Assembly (NCBI RefSeq): GCF_001457035.1
Contig: NZ_KQ758617.1
Span: 620,001 to 684,000, forward strand
DNA: 64,000 nt
From: Fictibacillus enclensis
GTDB taxonomy: Bacteria; Bacillota; Bacilli; Bacillales; Fictibacillaceae
Direction of reading: 5' to 3'
Positions 48,545 to 57,578 of the stretch are shown one piece after another. The position numbers and the translations under genes were made by a program. Numbering within the stretch: the first letter of the stretch is position 1; each line of letters starts with the position of its first letter. Below the pieces are notes generated by a model, which was given only the letters and a program-made list of their open reading frames with translations, searched no databases and was not told where the DNA came from.

Positions 48545-49779
48545 TATATTGCCCAGTTTCCGTTGGTGAACAATGGAATTCGTTTGCCGTCATGATACTC
48601 GGCTTCAATTTCAAGATCGGCAGAGCCAATCATAAAGTCGGTGTGCCCATGGCTTTGGTTGACGCCTTTTGATTCCAGTTCTTCCTTGCTTAACTTGTCC
48701 GCACCAGGAATGTTCATGCTGATCGTCATGCCCAGTGCCAGGTGACAGGATGCATTTTCATCAAACAGTGTGTTGTTGAACACAATCCCTGCGTTCGAAA
48801 TAGGGGAATCATACGGAACAAGTGCAACTTCTCCGAGGTATTTCATTCCTTCGTCGATGTTAAGAAGCTGTTTCAGCGTATCTTCGCCTGTTTCCGCTTT
48901 AAGATCCACGACTTTTCCATCTTTAAAGGTAAGTGTGAAGTTGTCGATGATATTCCCCATGGCGGATAACGGTTTTTTACTGGTTACGGTGCCATTTACA
49001 CCTTCTTTAAGGGGAGCGGTAAATACTTCTTCTGTCGGCATATTGGGTATGTAAAAGGTGTTAAAGGTGGAGTGATGGCCGCCGCCAATCCAAACATGCT
49101 CTGGATGAAGGTCAATGCTTAAATCAGTGCCTTCGGATTTGTAATGAAGGGTTTTAAACTTCTGTTCGTTCAGATAGTTTACTTTTTCCACCAATGTTTG
49201 GCCGTGTTCTTTCCATGCCGCTACAGGATCAAGCTGATCGACGCGAACGGTTTTAAAGATGGCTTCCCAAAGCGCCTCAATGGCATCGGTTTCATTTTTT
49301 TCCGGAAAGACACTTTTGGCCCAGCCTGCTGTAGGTGCACCTGCAATCAACCAGGGAACTTCTCCTGCCAGCCTTGCTTTGGATACTTTCTCAAGGCGCT
49401 CGCCGGCGTTTTTTTGCACAAACATTAGTCGTTCAGCTGGCACACCCTTAAATCCATTCGGATCACTGCCTGTGACCATGAGCATGCAGTCATTGTTTTC
49501 AACTAAACTTTCATGCATGTCAATTTGCCACTGTGGAAGGTTATCTTTCAATACTTCTTCTGAAGCGTTGTTTAAATGGATTCGGTTCGTTTCTGTATCT
49601 GTCCACTCCACAAAAACACGCTTGCAGCCATTTTTATAGGCATGCTCGGTTACCTTGCGGGTGAACGGTGCCGCTTCAATTGGAGAATTGATCAATAATC
49701 GCTGGCCTTCCTGAAGGTTAAGTCCTACTTTGACCACGATTTCTGCATATTGGTCGAGCTTTTCTTCAAACGTTTTCAT
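48544..49779 (-). CDS. ampS: Aminopeptidase, M29 (AmpS) family
   Basis: 411 residues of the M29 thermophilic aminopeptidase family (AmpS in B. subtilis, AmpT/PepS elsewhere). Typical segments: EKLDQYAEIVVKVGLNLQEGQRLLI at the N terminus, the metal site residues in LGEVALVPYDSPIS, NTLFDENASCHLALGMT (metal Glu and His) and SHGHTDFMIGSADLEI. It is a cytosolic, cobalt- or zinc-dependent dimer that removes N-terminal residues in protein turnover. Start ATG behind AGGAGGGA. Single gene. Confidence 0.93.
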   Translation of the reverse strand: MKTFEEKLDQYAEIVVKVGLNLQEGQRLLINSPIEAAPFTRKVTEHAYKNGCKRVFVEWTDTETNRIHLNNASEEVLKDNLPQWQIDMHESLVENNDCMLMVTGSDPNGFKGVPAERLMFVQKNAGERLEKVSKARLAGEVPWLIAGAPTAGWAKSVFPEKNETDAIEALWEAIFKTVRVDQLDPVAAWKEHGQTLVEKVNYLNEQKFKTLHYKSEGTDLSIDLHPEHVWIGGGHHSTFNTFYIPNMPTEEVFTAPLKEGVNGTVTSKKPLSAMGNIIDNFTLTFKDGKVVDLKAETGEDTLKQLLNIDEGMKYLGEVALVPYDSPISNAGIVFNNTLFDENASCHLALGMTISMNIPGADKLSKEELESKGVNQSHGHTDFMIGSADLEIEAEYHDGKRIPLFTNGNWAI

Positions 49780-49882
49780 GAAATATCCCTCCTATATTGT
49801 TCATTCTACTACAGTCATGCCAGAAGGTGGTATTTTAAAGAATTGGGCTGGAACGGTATACTATGCATAGAAAGGAGGGGAC

Positions 49883-50293
49883 ATGATGAAAATCGATCAT
49901 ACAGGCATTGCGGTCCGCCGTATTGATGAAGCCATCGAGTTTTACACAGTGATGCTTGGAGGAAAACTGCTTCACCGGTACACAAGCGAAAAGCCTGGTG
50001 TGGAGACTCATATCGCCGTCATTGAAATGGAAAATCAAATCATTGAACTGCTGGAGCCAACGAGCAAAACATCTCCCATTGAACGCTTCATCCGGCAAAA
50101 AGGAAAAGGTGTCCACCATATTGCCTATCAAGTGGACAACCTTGAAGAAGCGATCAAAGATTACGAGAGTAAGGGAATCACCTTTTTAAAAGAAACGTAC
50201 CGGATCAATCCTTATGGCAGAAGGCTCATTTATATCAACCCGGTGCACACTCAGGGAACCATCATTGAGCTGTGTGATTATAACGGCCAATAA
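49883..50293 (+). CDS. VOC-family protein (methylmalonyl-CoA epimerase/glyoxalase type)
   Basis: 136 residues (135 from the second ATG) with two beta-alpha-beta-beta-beta modules. MKIDHTGIAVRRIDEAIEFY holds the first metal His, a Glu is in NQIIELLEP, the second His in KGVHHIAYQVDNLEEAIKDY, and the last Glu in GTIIELCDYNG. All four metal ligands of methylmalonyl-CoA epimerase/glyoxalase-type proteins are there. No mutase is nearby, so the reaction is not fixed. Its end overlaps the convergent oxidoreductase by 16 bases. Confidence 0.88.
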   Translation: MMKIDHTGIAVRRIDEAIEFYTVMLGGKLLHRYTSEKPGVETHIAVIEMENQIIELLEPTSKTSPIERFIRQKGKGVHHIAYQVDNLEEAIKDYESKGITFLKETYRINPYGRRLIYINPVHTQGTIIELCDYNGQ

Positions 50294-51636
50294 TGCCCGT
50301 TTGGGGGATAAGGGCGAATACTTTGGGAGAAGCAGAAAACATTATACGGATCATATTCGGTTTTTACTTTACGAAGCCTCTTGTAGTTTGAACCATAGTA
50401 GGCGCACGGCCAATTTTTTATGGCGTTGTCCGGCCAGTTCACATAGTCACCCTTGGTGTATGGCTTCAGTGCGTTCCTTATCCCTTCTACCCAACAGATA
50501 TTTTCGTGCTTCTGGTCCTTGCACGTCCAGGAAGTGTTATACTCTTGGGCAATCATAGCCTTTCGGTGAAAAAAAGCGGTCTCTTTAGGGGCATATTCCT
50601 TTACAGCTCCGCCCAGAGCCTGCTGCCAGATGGTCGTTTGCTGATTAGGTGCATTTTCAAGAAATTGTTTCATGGTTTCAATGGCTTTATCAGGTAGTGG
50701 CTCATAAACAAATGAGCCCGAACGCTTGAAGGGAGCAGGGAGATTTCCAGCCGGGGAATTAAAGAAGCTTACAGCTTCTATATAAGGGATGGACTGAATC
50801 ATCACATTTAAAGGTGTACCGGTCTCCAACAGAGGTTTAATCAGCTCTTCCAGTTCCTTTGGGGAACCGAGGAATTCACCTGAGGCAGTAGTGGTTCCTG
50901 AAGCAAAGAGTTCGATTTGGGATGTCAGACGGCTGTCGGTAAACGGAGCCCAGTTTTGCCAGGAGTTATAGGAGGCATGGAAGTCTTCCCAATTCCAGGT
51001 GATTGAGAAAATGGATACGTTGGCCACAGGATATACTTTGAATTTAAAGGCTGTAACAATGCCGAAGTTTCCGCCACCGCCACCGCAGCATGCCCAAAAT
51101 AAATCACAGTTTTTCGTTTGACTGGCACAAATGATTTTTGCGCCATGTTTTTCGCATGGAACGACGATCTCTATTTCTTCAATGCTGTCACATGTTAACC
51201 CATAGGCGCGGGTAAGCATACCAATTCCCCCGCCGAGTGCCAGTCCACTGAGACCTACGTTATAGGATGTGCCTGCAGGGATCGTTACTCGGTTGTCCCA
51301 CAGTTGCTGATAAACCATCCCCAGTTCAGCGCCTGCTTGAATATAAGCCATTTGCTGCTCTGGATGATACACAATATCTTTCATTTCACTGACATCAATA
51401 ATGAGCCCCCGGTTTACTAGAGAAAAATTTTCATAGCTGTGCCGCCCGCTTCGGACGCGGAAAGGGGTTCGCTGTTTTCGTGCCCACTTTAGAGCGTTTT
51501 TTACATCGCACCGGTTTTGGCAAAAAACTATGATGCAAGGATATTTTTGAATGCTAAGATTCAAGTTTTGCCTGTCTTTACGATAGGAGGGACTTCCTGG
51601 TACAACGATTTTACCTGTTAGTCTTGTCCGGCTCAA
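50278..51636 (-). CDS. FAD-dependent oxidoreductase, berberine-bridge type (CotQ/YgaK-like)
   Basis: 452 residues. FAD-binding domain with the two covalent attachment sites of BBE-like enzymes: the His in VRSGRHSYENFS (about residue 70) and the Cys in AYGLTCDSIEE (about 130). GLSGLALGGGIGMLTRAYG is the PP-loop region; the C-terminal BBE motif YYGSNYKRLRKVKTEYDPYNVF is present. B. subtilis CotQ, a spore-coat protein, and YgaK belong here. TTG 51636 behind AAGGAG is preferred over GTG 51657, which precedes that site. Substrate unknown. Confidence 0.88.
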   Translation of the reverse strand: MSRTRLTGKIVVPGSPSYRKDRQNLNLSIQKYPCIIVFCQNRCDVKNALKWARKQRTPFRVRSGRHSYENFSLVNRGLIIDVSEMKDIVYHPEQQMAYIQAGAELGMVYQQLWDNRVTIPAGTSYNVGLSGLALGGGIGMLTRAYGLTCDSIEEIEIVVPCEKHGAKIICASQTKNCDLFWACCGGGGGNFGIVTAFKFKVYPVANVSIFSITWNWEDFHASYNSWQNWAPFTDSRLTSQIELFASGTTTASGEFLGSPKELEELIKPLLETGTPLNVMIQSIPYIEAVSFFNSPAGNLPAPFKRSGSFVYEPLPDKAIETMKQFLENAPNQQTTIWQQALGGAVKEYAPKETAFFHRKAMIAQEYNTSWTCKDQKHENICWVEGIRNALKPYTKGDYVNWPDNAIKNWPCAYYGSNYKRLRKVKTEYDPYNVFCFSQSIRPYPPNGHYWPL

Positions 51637-51738
51637 TTTTTCATTCTCCTTGTTCACATGTATTGAATAAACCTAGACCTATGGTATGTGAGCAAGAGAA
51701 AATTGGTTTGGACAGCTTGCATGGTTGACGCACGCAAA

Positions 51739-51762
51739 AGCCCGCCGTTCATTTGGCGGGCT
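51739..51762 (-). terminator. Terminator of the AI-2E transporter gene
   Basis: AGCCCGCC, eight-base loop, GGCGGGCT; on the reverse strand TTTTG follows. Confidence 0.8.
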
Positions 51763-51773
51763 GTTCGGTTTTA

Positions 51774-52883
51774 TTAGTCTACAATTTTTATGCCATTGTG
51801 TTCTTTTTCTCTGTTTAGTTGATACAGCCGGTACGTATGACTCACAACAACTTTTAACAGCGCATAGAACGGAACGCCGAGAATCATTCCGAGGAATCCT
51901 GCCATATTTCCTGCAACCAGAAGGATAAGGATTACTGTTAGCGGATGGACATCGAGTTTTCTTCCCATAATTAGCGGGGAAGTAACATTTCCATCGATCT
52001 GCTGTACCACAATGACCACGATGGCTACCTTCAAGGCCATGAATGGAGACATAATCAATCCAATAATTAAGGCTGGAATGAAAGCGATAAAGGCGCCAAG
52101 AAACGGTATAATATTCGTAATCATGGCCGTAATGGCAAGGATGAGTGAATAATCCAGGCCGATGATGCTGTAGCCGATATACATCATCACTCCAACAAGA
52201 AATGCAGCAATCGCCTGGCCCTGTATATAGGAACTGAGTGCTTCGTCCATGTCTTTTAAAATTCGTTTCGCTTCAGAAGCCTGCAAATAAGGCAGTACGT
52301 TTTCCACTCGGCTTCCGATCCCTTCACTGTCTTTCAGCATATAAAAAACGATGAATGGTACGGTTACAATCACTGTCGCAATGCTGGTAATGATTCCGAT
52401 TAAACTGGTAATCTTGTCACCGAGGTTACTTGAGAAATCCTTAGCGTAATCACTTGCTTTCTTAGTGATGCTGTCAATGGTAAGATACTCGTTTTGCTGA
52501 AAGCGCGAAAACCATTCATTCTGCTTCAGTCCGTTGATTTTATCATTGAGTGTGTCCACAATTTGCGGCGTATTTTTAATAAGTCCCTGAAACTGGTTTT
52601 GCAGCTGCGGCCCCAAAAGAAATACAAGAAGAGTGCCAAGCCCGATAAATAAAAGATAGATTAACAGGATGGATAAGGCTTTGGGCACACGATGTTTTCC
52701 AAGGTAATAGACGATGGGTCGAAGCAAATAAAAAATAACTCCGCCAATTAAAAACGGAAAAAACAAGGTTGTGAATATGATTTCAAGCGGCCGGAAGATA
52801 AAGCTTACTTTGGTCGAGAGAAAAATAATGATTAGAATTATAATAATACCGTATCCAATTCGAAAATATTTTGAGTTTGGCAT
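51774..52883 (-). CDS. AI-2E family transporter
   Basis: 369 residues with about seven helices and the PF01594 features: the N-terminal helix pair with FLIGGVIFYLLRPIVYYL, a middle cytosolic/extracellular helical region, IQGQAIAAFLVGVMMYIGYSIIG, TNIIPFLGAFIAFIPALIIG and QQIDGNVTSPLIMGRKLDVHPL. Members include autoinducer exporters and Na+(Li+)/H+ antiporters; which applies is open. Single gene, with the DUF4385 gene 41 bases upstream on the same strand. Confidence 0.92.
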   Translation of the reverse strand: MPNSKYFRIGYGIIIILIIIFLSTKVSFIFRPLEIIFTTLFFPFLIGGVIFYLLRPIVYYLGKHRVPKALSILLIYLLFIGLGTLLVFLLGPQLQNQFQGLIKNTPQIVDTLNDKINGLKQNEWFSRFQQNEYLTIDSITKKASDYAKDFSSNLGDKITSLIGIITSIATVIVTVPFIVFYMLKDSEGIGSRVENVLPYLQASEAKRILKDMDEALSSYIQGQAIAAFLVGVMMYIGYSIIGLDYSLILAITAMITNIIPFLGAFIAFIPALIIGLIMSPFMALKVAIVVIVVQQIDGNVTSPLIMGRKLDVHPLTVILILLVAGNMAGFLGMILGVPFYALLKVVVSHTYRLYQLNREKEHNGIKIVD

Positions 52884-52924
52884 TTGATCACCTCTGATTG
52901 AAATGTTATGTCGTTGAATGGGCT

Positions 52925-53371
52925 TTAACCATAGCGGCGTTGGTGTTCTTTTTTAAATTTAAGATATTCTTCGTCTTCCCTGGCCATTTTCCATTTTTCC
53001 ATGAAGATGGCTGCCGATTCTGCTTTGGTTTCATCGATTTGTCTTTCGTTTGCCTTTCCTTCTTTATCGTATTTCCTCCCACCCTTATAATTCGTGTATC
53101 GTCTGGCCCGGGTATAGCCCATCTGCAAAAATTTTCTCGCCATATCCATTCCAACAAGATCATTCTCCTCTTTGTATTCCAAAAAAAGCTGATAGATTTT
53201 CTCGGAGGACTCTTTTGCAATTTCGGGAGTTTTGAAACGCCAGTGTGAGAGAATTTCACTCTTGTATGGTTCGACGAGCAGGACTCCTTGCTCTCCTCTG
53301 CCTACTTTGTATTTTTCCGGGTGCTTGCGGAAATCAATGTGCTTAAAATCAAGATCATAATCGAACCCCAT
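52925..53371 (-). CDS. DUF4385 protein
   Basis: 148 residues matching DUF4385: LDFKHIDFRKHPEKYKVGRGEQGVLLVEPYKSEILSHWRFKTPE (seen in part), then YKEENDLVGMDMARKFLQMGYTRARRYTNYKGGRKY, and an acidic-basic tail ending RRYG. The RGEQGVLLVEPYKSEI and DMARKFLQMGYTRARRY blocks are the family hallmarks. It is a soluble protein of unknown function, found across bacteria. Behind GGAGGAGG; it may be transcribed together with the AI-2E gene. Confidence 0.88.
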   Translation of the reverse strand: MGFDYDLDFKHIDFRKHPEKYKVGRGEQGVLLVEPYKSEILSHWRFKTPEIAKESSEKIYQLFLEYKEENDLVGMDMARKFLQMGYTRARRYTNYKGGRKYDKEGKANERQIDETKAESAAIFMEKWKMAREDEEYLKFKKEHQRRYG

Positions 53372-53584
53372 CTGCAGCGCCTCCTCCTAATATCACCATA
53401 CTTCCCGTTTCTCTCCATTCTTAAAACGCTTAAGGAAAGAGCGGTATAGCCGACATGGTGAAATTTCATGAACCGAAACTGTCGGTATATTGAAAGTTTA
53501 TCGAATATTATTCCTCCACTATTGGCTTTTTGGGTTCCCTGATTTACCATAAGGGATAGGTAAGTAAGGAAAGAGGGGATAAGG

Positions 53585-53773
53585 ATGGGATATATCATAA
53601 CAGCTCTCATCGCAGGTGTGGTGATAGCCGCTCTAACGATATTTATTGGTCTGCAAAAGGACGCAAAGTATGGTTCTTCAACAAAAAGCAATTTAACCCG
53701 ACTCACTGCCATATATATTGCGTTGATTGTTTTCTGTCTTATCGGACTTGGGCTGTACATAGGAAATCTTTGA
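53585..53773 (+). CDS. Small two-span membrane protein (62 residues)
   Basis: Behind AGAGGGG. Two helices, MGYIITALIAGVVIAALTIFIGL and TAIYIALIVFCLIGLGLYIG, are joined by a basic loop (QKDAKYGSSTKSNLTR). Not recognised by family. It sits 27 bases before the nucleoside hydrolase gene and could be cotranscribed with it. Confidence 0.72.
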   Translation: MGYIITALIAGVVIAALTIFIGLQKDAKYGSSTKSNLTRLTAIYIALIVFCLIGLGLYIGNL

Positions 53774-53800
53774 TCAATTTTTAGGAAAGGAAGAGCATAA

Positions 53801-54736
53801 ATGAAATTAACCATACTTGATGTCGATACGGGAATTGATGATGCATTGGCCATTGCCTATGCTGTAAATTCTCCTGAGTTGAATATCCTTGGCATTACAA
53901 CCGGATTTGGGAATGTTTCCGCTGACGAAGCAACAAGAAATACGCTCCAGGTTCTTCAGCTTCTGGGCAGAAGAGATATCCCGGTAATAAAGGGTGCGGA
54001 TCAACCGTTCCGAAGAGAAACGACACGGCACAGAGCGTATGAGGTGCATGGAAAGGACGGACTCGGAAATATAGGACTTCCAGATCCCGCGGCAATTGTC
54101 CCGGATACCCATGCCAGCGATTACATCATATCCATGGTGAAAAAGTACCCAAATGAAGTTACCCTGGTGACTGTCGGGACTCAAACGAATATGGCATTGG
54201 CGATAGAAAAGGATCCTTCGATCATTACTATGGTAAAAGAGGTCATTATCATGGGCGGCGCGGTCACTGTCCCGGGAAATGTTACGTCTTATGCTGAGGC
54301 TAATTTCTACGCTGATGCGGAAGCTGCTGATTATGTTCTGCGTTCAGGACTGCCTATTACACTGGTGGGACTCGACATTACGATGCAAACTCTTTTGAAA
54401 AGAGAGTCTCTTGAAGATTGGAGATGCCGGGGGATTGAGATTGGAACGGCTTTTGCAAACATGTGCAGTTTTTATATGGATTTTTATGAAAAAAACAATC
54501 CGCATCTTGGCGGATGTGCTCTGCATGACCCGCTCGCCGTTGCGGTGGCCATTGAGCCATCCTTTATTAAAACAAAAACCATGCAGGTGCATGTTTCAAC
54601 GGATGAACACACCCTGGGACAAAGCATTGGAAAAGCTACAGGACATGGTATTGAGGTAGGGCTGGAAGTGGACAAAGATGTTTTTACGTCCCACTTTCTT
54701 AATCGTGTTTTGTCCTTTGAAAAGGAGCAGCTATAA
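53801..54736 (+). CDS. Ribonucleoside hydrolase
   Basis: 311 residues of the inosine/uridine-preferring nucleoside hydrolase family. The calcium-binding DxDxGxDDA motif is at the start (LDVDTGIDDALAIAYA), followed by GITTGFGNVSADEATRNT, VTVGTQTNMALAI, IIMGGAV, the EANFYADAEAADYVL segment and GGCALHDPLAVAVAI with the last Asp ligand. It cleaves nucleosides to base and ribose for salvage. Three bases separate it from the next gene, so they are one operon. Confidence 0.94.
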   Translation: MKLTILDVDTGIDDALAIAYAVNSPELNILGITTGFGNVSADEATRNTLQVLQLLGRRDIPVIKGADQPFRRETTRHRAYEVHGKDGLGNIGLPDPAAIVPDTHASDYIISMVKKYPNEVTLVTVGTQTNMALAIEKDPSIITMVKEVIIMGGAVTVPGNVTSYAEANFYADAEAADYVLRSGLPITLVGLDITMQTLLKRESLEDWRCRGIEIGTAFANMCSFYMDFYEKNNPHLGGCALHDPLAVAVAIEPSFIKTKTMQVHVSTDEHTLGQSIGKATGHGIEVGLEVDKDVFTSHFLNRVLSFEKEQL

Positions 54737-54738
54737 CA

Positions 54739-55176
54739 ATGAACATAAAAACAATTCCACCAGAACAAACTTATCCGGTAAGGCACAACATCCTTCGGCC
54801 GAACCAGACCATTGAGGATTGCCACTTTCCGGGAGATCATGAACCGGACACCTTTCATTTAGGCGCATTTATCGGAGAAGAACTGATTTCCATTGCTTCT
54901 TTCTATAAAGAAAAACATCCTGATCTCGACGGTCTTGTGCACAACCGCTTACGAGGCATGGCAACATTGGAAAACTTCCGTAAAGAAAAAGCAGGGAGCA
55001 GTCTGCTCGCTAGGGGCGAAGAAATCCTTAAGCAAAGGAAATGTGACCTCTGGTGGTGCAATGCCAGAACAGGGGTGGCAGGATATTATAAAAAAATCGG
55101 TTTGCAGGAGAACGGAGAAGTTTTTGAACTGCCTGGAATCGGTCCGCATATCGTGATGTACAAGAAACTTTTATAA
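54739..55176 (+). CDS. GNAT N-acetyltransferase
   Basis: 145 residues. RGMATLENFRKEKAGSSLLARGEEIL is the acetyl-CoA-binding helix-loop, with a GSSL in place of the usual GxG, and WWCNARTGVAGYYKKIGLQENGEVFELPGIGPHIVMYKKL is the family's C-terminal part, here in pieces. Substrate is unknown. It starts three bases after the nucleoside hydrolase stop, so the two genes are cotranscribed. Confidence 0.9.
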   Translation: MNIKTIPPEQTYPVRHNILRPNQTIEDCHFPGDHEPDTFHLGAFIGEELISIASFYKEKHPDLDGLVHNRLRGMATLENFRKEKAGSSLLARGEEILKQRKCDLWWCNARTGVAGYYKKIGLQENGEVFELPGIGPHIVMYKKLL

Positions 55177-55361
55177 CCCGGTGCACATAGAGGAAAGCAT
55201 CCTAGCATATGATGTAACAAATCCATACCGCACAAGAATTTGCTGATCAGACATGCTGAAGGCTCGCTTTTTTAATGAAGTGGGTCTTTTTTTGTATAGA
55301 TGGGAGGGAGGGTAAAGTTCTGCGGTAAGGATACTGGCATATAACAAGGAGGAAAAGTACA

Positions 55362-56741
55362 ATGACAGTTTTCTTAATTGTTGTTAATATTGCCGTTTTG
55401 TTGCTGATCGCAGGCAGTCTTTATTACTTGCAGAAAAAAAAGGTTTCTTTTTCCAAAAGAGTGTTTACAGCCTTGGCCGCCGGTATCATTTGGGGACTTA
55501 TTCTACAGTTTATTTATGGGCCTTCTTCTTCAGTGCTTACCCATTCAACCGACTGGTATTCGATTATCGGGGGAGGCTATGTTAAATTTCTGCAAATGGC
55601 CGTGATGCCGCTTGTTTTTGTGTCTATTCTGTCAGCATTCACCAAGCTGAAACTGACGAATAATGTTGGGAAAATCAGCGGCTCGGTGATTGGACTCCTC
55701 ATCGGAACTACTGCTATTGCCGCTGCCATCGGGATTGCGGCAGCTCTTTCCTTCAACTTGGAGGCAGTTCAAATTTCAAACGGCAGTGCAGAAGCGGCCC
55801 GGGCGGCAGAACTGCAGACCACATTTGAAACGGTGAAGGATAAAACCTTGCCACAGCAGGTTCTTGACCTCCTGCCCACAAATCCTTTTCTTGATTTTAC
55901 AGGTGCAAGGCCAACTTCCACCATAGCAGTCGTTATTTTCGCAGCCATACTGGGAGTGGCTTATCTTGGTGTGAAAAGGAAGCAGGAGGACCATGCGGCT
56001 CTTTTTGCAAGCTTTGTTGATGCTATTCACTCCATCGTTATGAGAGTGGTAACGCTCATTCTCCGGCTGACGCCCTATGGTGTGCTTGCTTTGATGACAA
56101 AGACCGTGGCTTTAAGCGATCTGGACGCGATTGCCAAACTGGGTAAGTTTGTGGTTGCCTCGTACGTTGCTCTGGCATTGATGTTCGTGATTCATTTGCT
56201 GTTTATTGCTTTTTCCGGGTTGAACCCGCTCACCTATATTCGAAAGGCTATACCGGTGCTTTCGTTTGCCTTTACATCTAGAACGAGTGCCGGGGCGCTT
56301 CCACTGAACATCAGTACCCAAAAAAGTCTCGGAGTACCTGAAGGCATCGCCAACTTTGCGGGTTCCTTTGGACTTACCATCGGGCAAAACGGATGTGCAG
56401 GTATTTATCCGGCGATGCTGGCGGTGATGATTGCTCCGTCTGTGGGAGTCAATCCGCTGACCCCATCCTTTATTCTTAGTCTGATCGTGATTGTTGCCAT
56501 CAGCTCTTTTGGTATTGCCGGAGTGGGAGGAGGAGCAACATTTGCTGCACTTCTCGTTCTTTCCTCCATGAATCTTCCGGTCGCTTTGGCAGGGCTGCTC
56601 ATTTCGGTTGAACCGCTGATTGATATGGGCAGGACCGCATTAAACGTAAGCGGAGCCATGACGGCGGGAATATTAACCAGCAAAGCCCGAAAAGAACTTG
56701 ATACCTCCGTTTATCATTCTCCGGTTCATGAGTTGGAGTGA
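55362..56741 (+). CDS. tcyP: L-cystine symporter TcyP
   Basis: 459 residues of the dicarboxylate/amino acid:cation symporter family with eight helices and two re-entrant loops. TcyP-like segments: YVKFLQMAVMPLVFVSILSAF, SRTSAGALPLNISTQKSLGVPEGIANFAGSFG and NGCAGIYPAMLAVMIAP, then GVGGGATFAALLVLSSMNLPVALAGL. TcyP imports L-cystine with sodium. The 185-base leader has no riboswitch that I recognise. AAGGAGG precedes the ATG. Confidence 0.92.
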   Translation: MTVFLIVVNIAVLLLIAGSLYYLQKKKVSFSKRVFTALAAGIIWGLILQFIYGPSSSVLTHSTDWYSIIGGGYVKFLQMAVMPLVFVSILSAFTKLKLTNNVGKISGSVIGLLIGTTAIAAAIGIAAALSFNLEAVQISNGSAEAARAAELQTTFETVKDKTLPQQVLDLLPTNPFLDFTGARPTSTIAVVIFAAILGVAYLGVKRKQEDHAALFASFVDAIHSIVMRVVTLILRLTPYGVLALMTKTVALSDLDAIAKLGKFVVASYVALALMFVIHLLFIAFSGLNPLTYIRKAIPVLSFAFTSRTSAGALPLNISTQKSLGVPEGIANFAGSFGLTIGQNGCAGIYPAMLAVMIAPSVGVNPLTPSFILSLIVIVAISSFGIAGVGGGATFAALLVLSSMNLPVALAGLLISVEPLIDMGRTALNVSGAMTAGILTSKARKELDTSVYHSPVHELE

Positions 56742-56747
56742 TGGGAA

Positions 56748-56784
56748 GCAAAAAACCTGGAGATACAGTTCTCCAGGTTTTTGC
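56748..56784 (+). terminator. Terminator of tcyP
   Basis: GCAAAAAACCTGGAGA and TCTCCAGGTTTTTGC, then T-rich sequence. Confidence 0.88.
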
Positions 56785-56810
56785 TATTTTTACTCTTCCG
56801 CCGCTTCAGC

Positions 56811-56959
56811 TCTTTGAAGAGCTCGAAAATCAGGAATATGTTCTCGCTCCGTATGAATCGTTTTGGAAAGCCCATTTTACCAGGGTAGTGGAAAGTGTTC
56901 TTGATGTTGTACATTTAAGTTTTGTTCACAAAGATTCATCTGTTCATCTTGATGATTAA
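56811..56959 (+). pseudogene. Rieske-type oxygenase alpha subunit, internal fragment
   Basis: About 45 codons read FEELENQEYVLAPYESFWKAHFTRVVESVLDVVHLSFVH, a stretch of Rieske non-haem iron oxygenases where Glu, Asp and two His bind the mononuclear iron (here D-V-V-H-L-x-F-V-H). The Rieske domain before it and the catalytic domain after it are absent, and the frame stops at 56959. It lies straight after the tcyP terminator. A relic only. Confidence 0.72.
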
Positions 56960-57000
56960 AAAGAGGAGCCAGGATCCTTTACAGGAGATGCCGGCTCTTT
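56958..57000. terminator. Terminator-like hairpin after the Rieske relic
   Basis: AAAAAGAGGAGCC and GGCTCTTTT around a long loop; the stem has a bulge. Confidence 0.6.
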
Positions 57001-57009
57001 TCATATATG

Positions 57010-57384
57010 TTAGTTAAAAATGATTTGTGGCGTATAAATCATCTCCGAGACTTCTTCCACAGAAAAAACTTCTTGATGTCTCTCTTCTCCTGAAGGAGTC
57101 CACGTTTCAGTGAGCTGCAGCCTCCCGTCGGGCAGAGTGTGCGGAACAGCGGTGCATTTCCCTCCTCTGATTTCATGGTCCTGGTTGATGTGGCTGTAAG
57201 TCATTTGAATGCTCCCGTTTTCATCAACCATCCCTACCATATTTCCCTTCAGGATATCACCGCCAGAGTAGGTTGCAGTAAGGATTGATCCCTCTTGTTT
57301 ATAAGAAAAATAGGTTTTGGACGAAACCTCACCTTTTTTTGCTTGTCGAATAGTTACAAACTGTCGGTTATTGTAATCAATCAT
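57010..57384 (-). CDS. Conserved hypothetical protein of lipocalin-like pattern
   Basis: 124 residues of alternating beta strands: MIDYNNRQFVTIRQAKKGEVSSKTYFSYKQEGSILTATYSGGDI in part, GNMVGMVDENGSIQMTYSHIN, and DGRLQLTETWTPSGEERHQEVFSVEEV. Proteins like this are common in Bacillus and often carry the name N-acetylglutamate synthase, but nothing in the sequence resembles an acetyltransferase, so I would not use that label. Probably a small barrel that binds an unknown ligand. Confidence 0.72.
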   Translation of the reverse strand: MIDYNNRQFVTIRQAKKGEVSSKTYFSYKQEGSILTATYSGGDILKGNMVGMVDENGSIQMTYSHINQDHEIRGGKCTAVPHTLPDGRLQLTETWTPSGEERHQEVFSVEEVSEMIYTPQIIFN

Positions 57385-57578
57385 TTAACGCGTCCTCCCT
57401 TTAAAGTTTTAAAGATAATGATATCAGAAGAGAAAGGAAATTAAAACAGAAAATTCTGTTTTTTATTATTTTTGGGAGGATTTTGTGTTCGTCTGATGAA
57501 TAAGTTCTTGCTGTCTTTATTGGTAATACTTGTTTATAATAGATTAGTGAATATGACTTTAAAAAGGCGGATGATAGA

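Noticed and set aside
55177-55361. SAM (S-box) or T-box riboswitch before tcyP
   Set aside because: Neither the conserved S-box core nor a T-box sequence could be found in this 185-base leader.
56738-56959. A 73-residue gene beginning just before the tcyP stop
   Set aside because: Its first 20 codons are the tcyP terminator hairpin; only the later part resembles a protein, as a Rieske oxygenase fragment.
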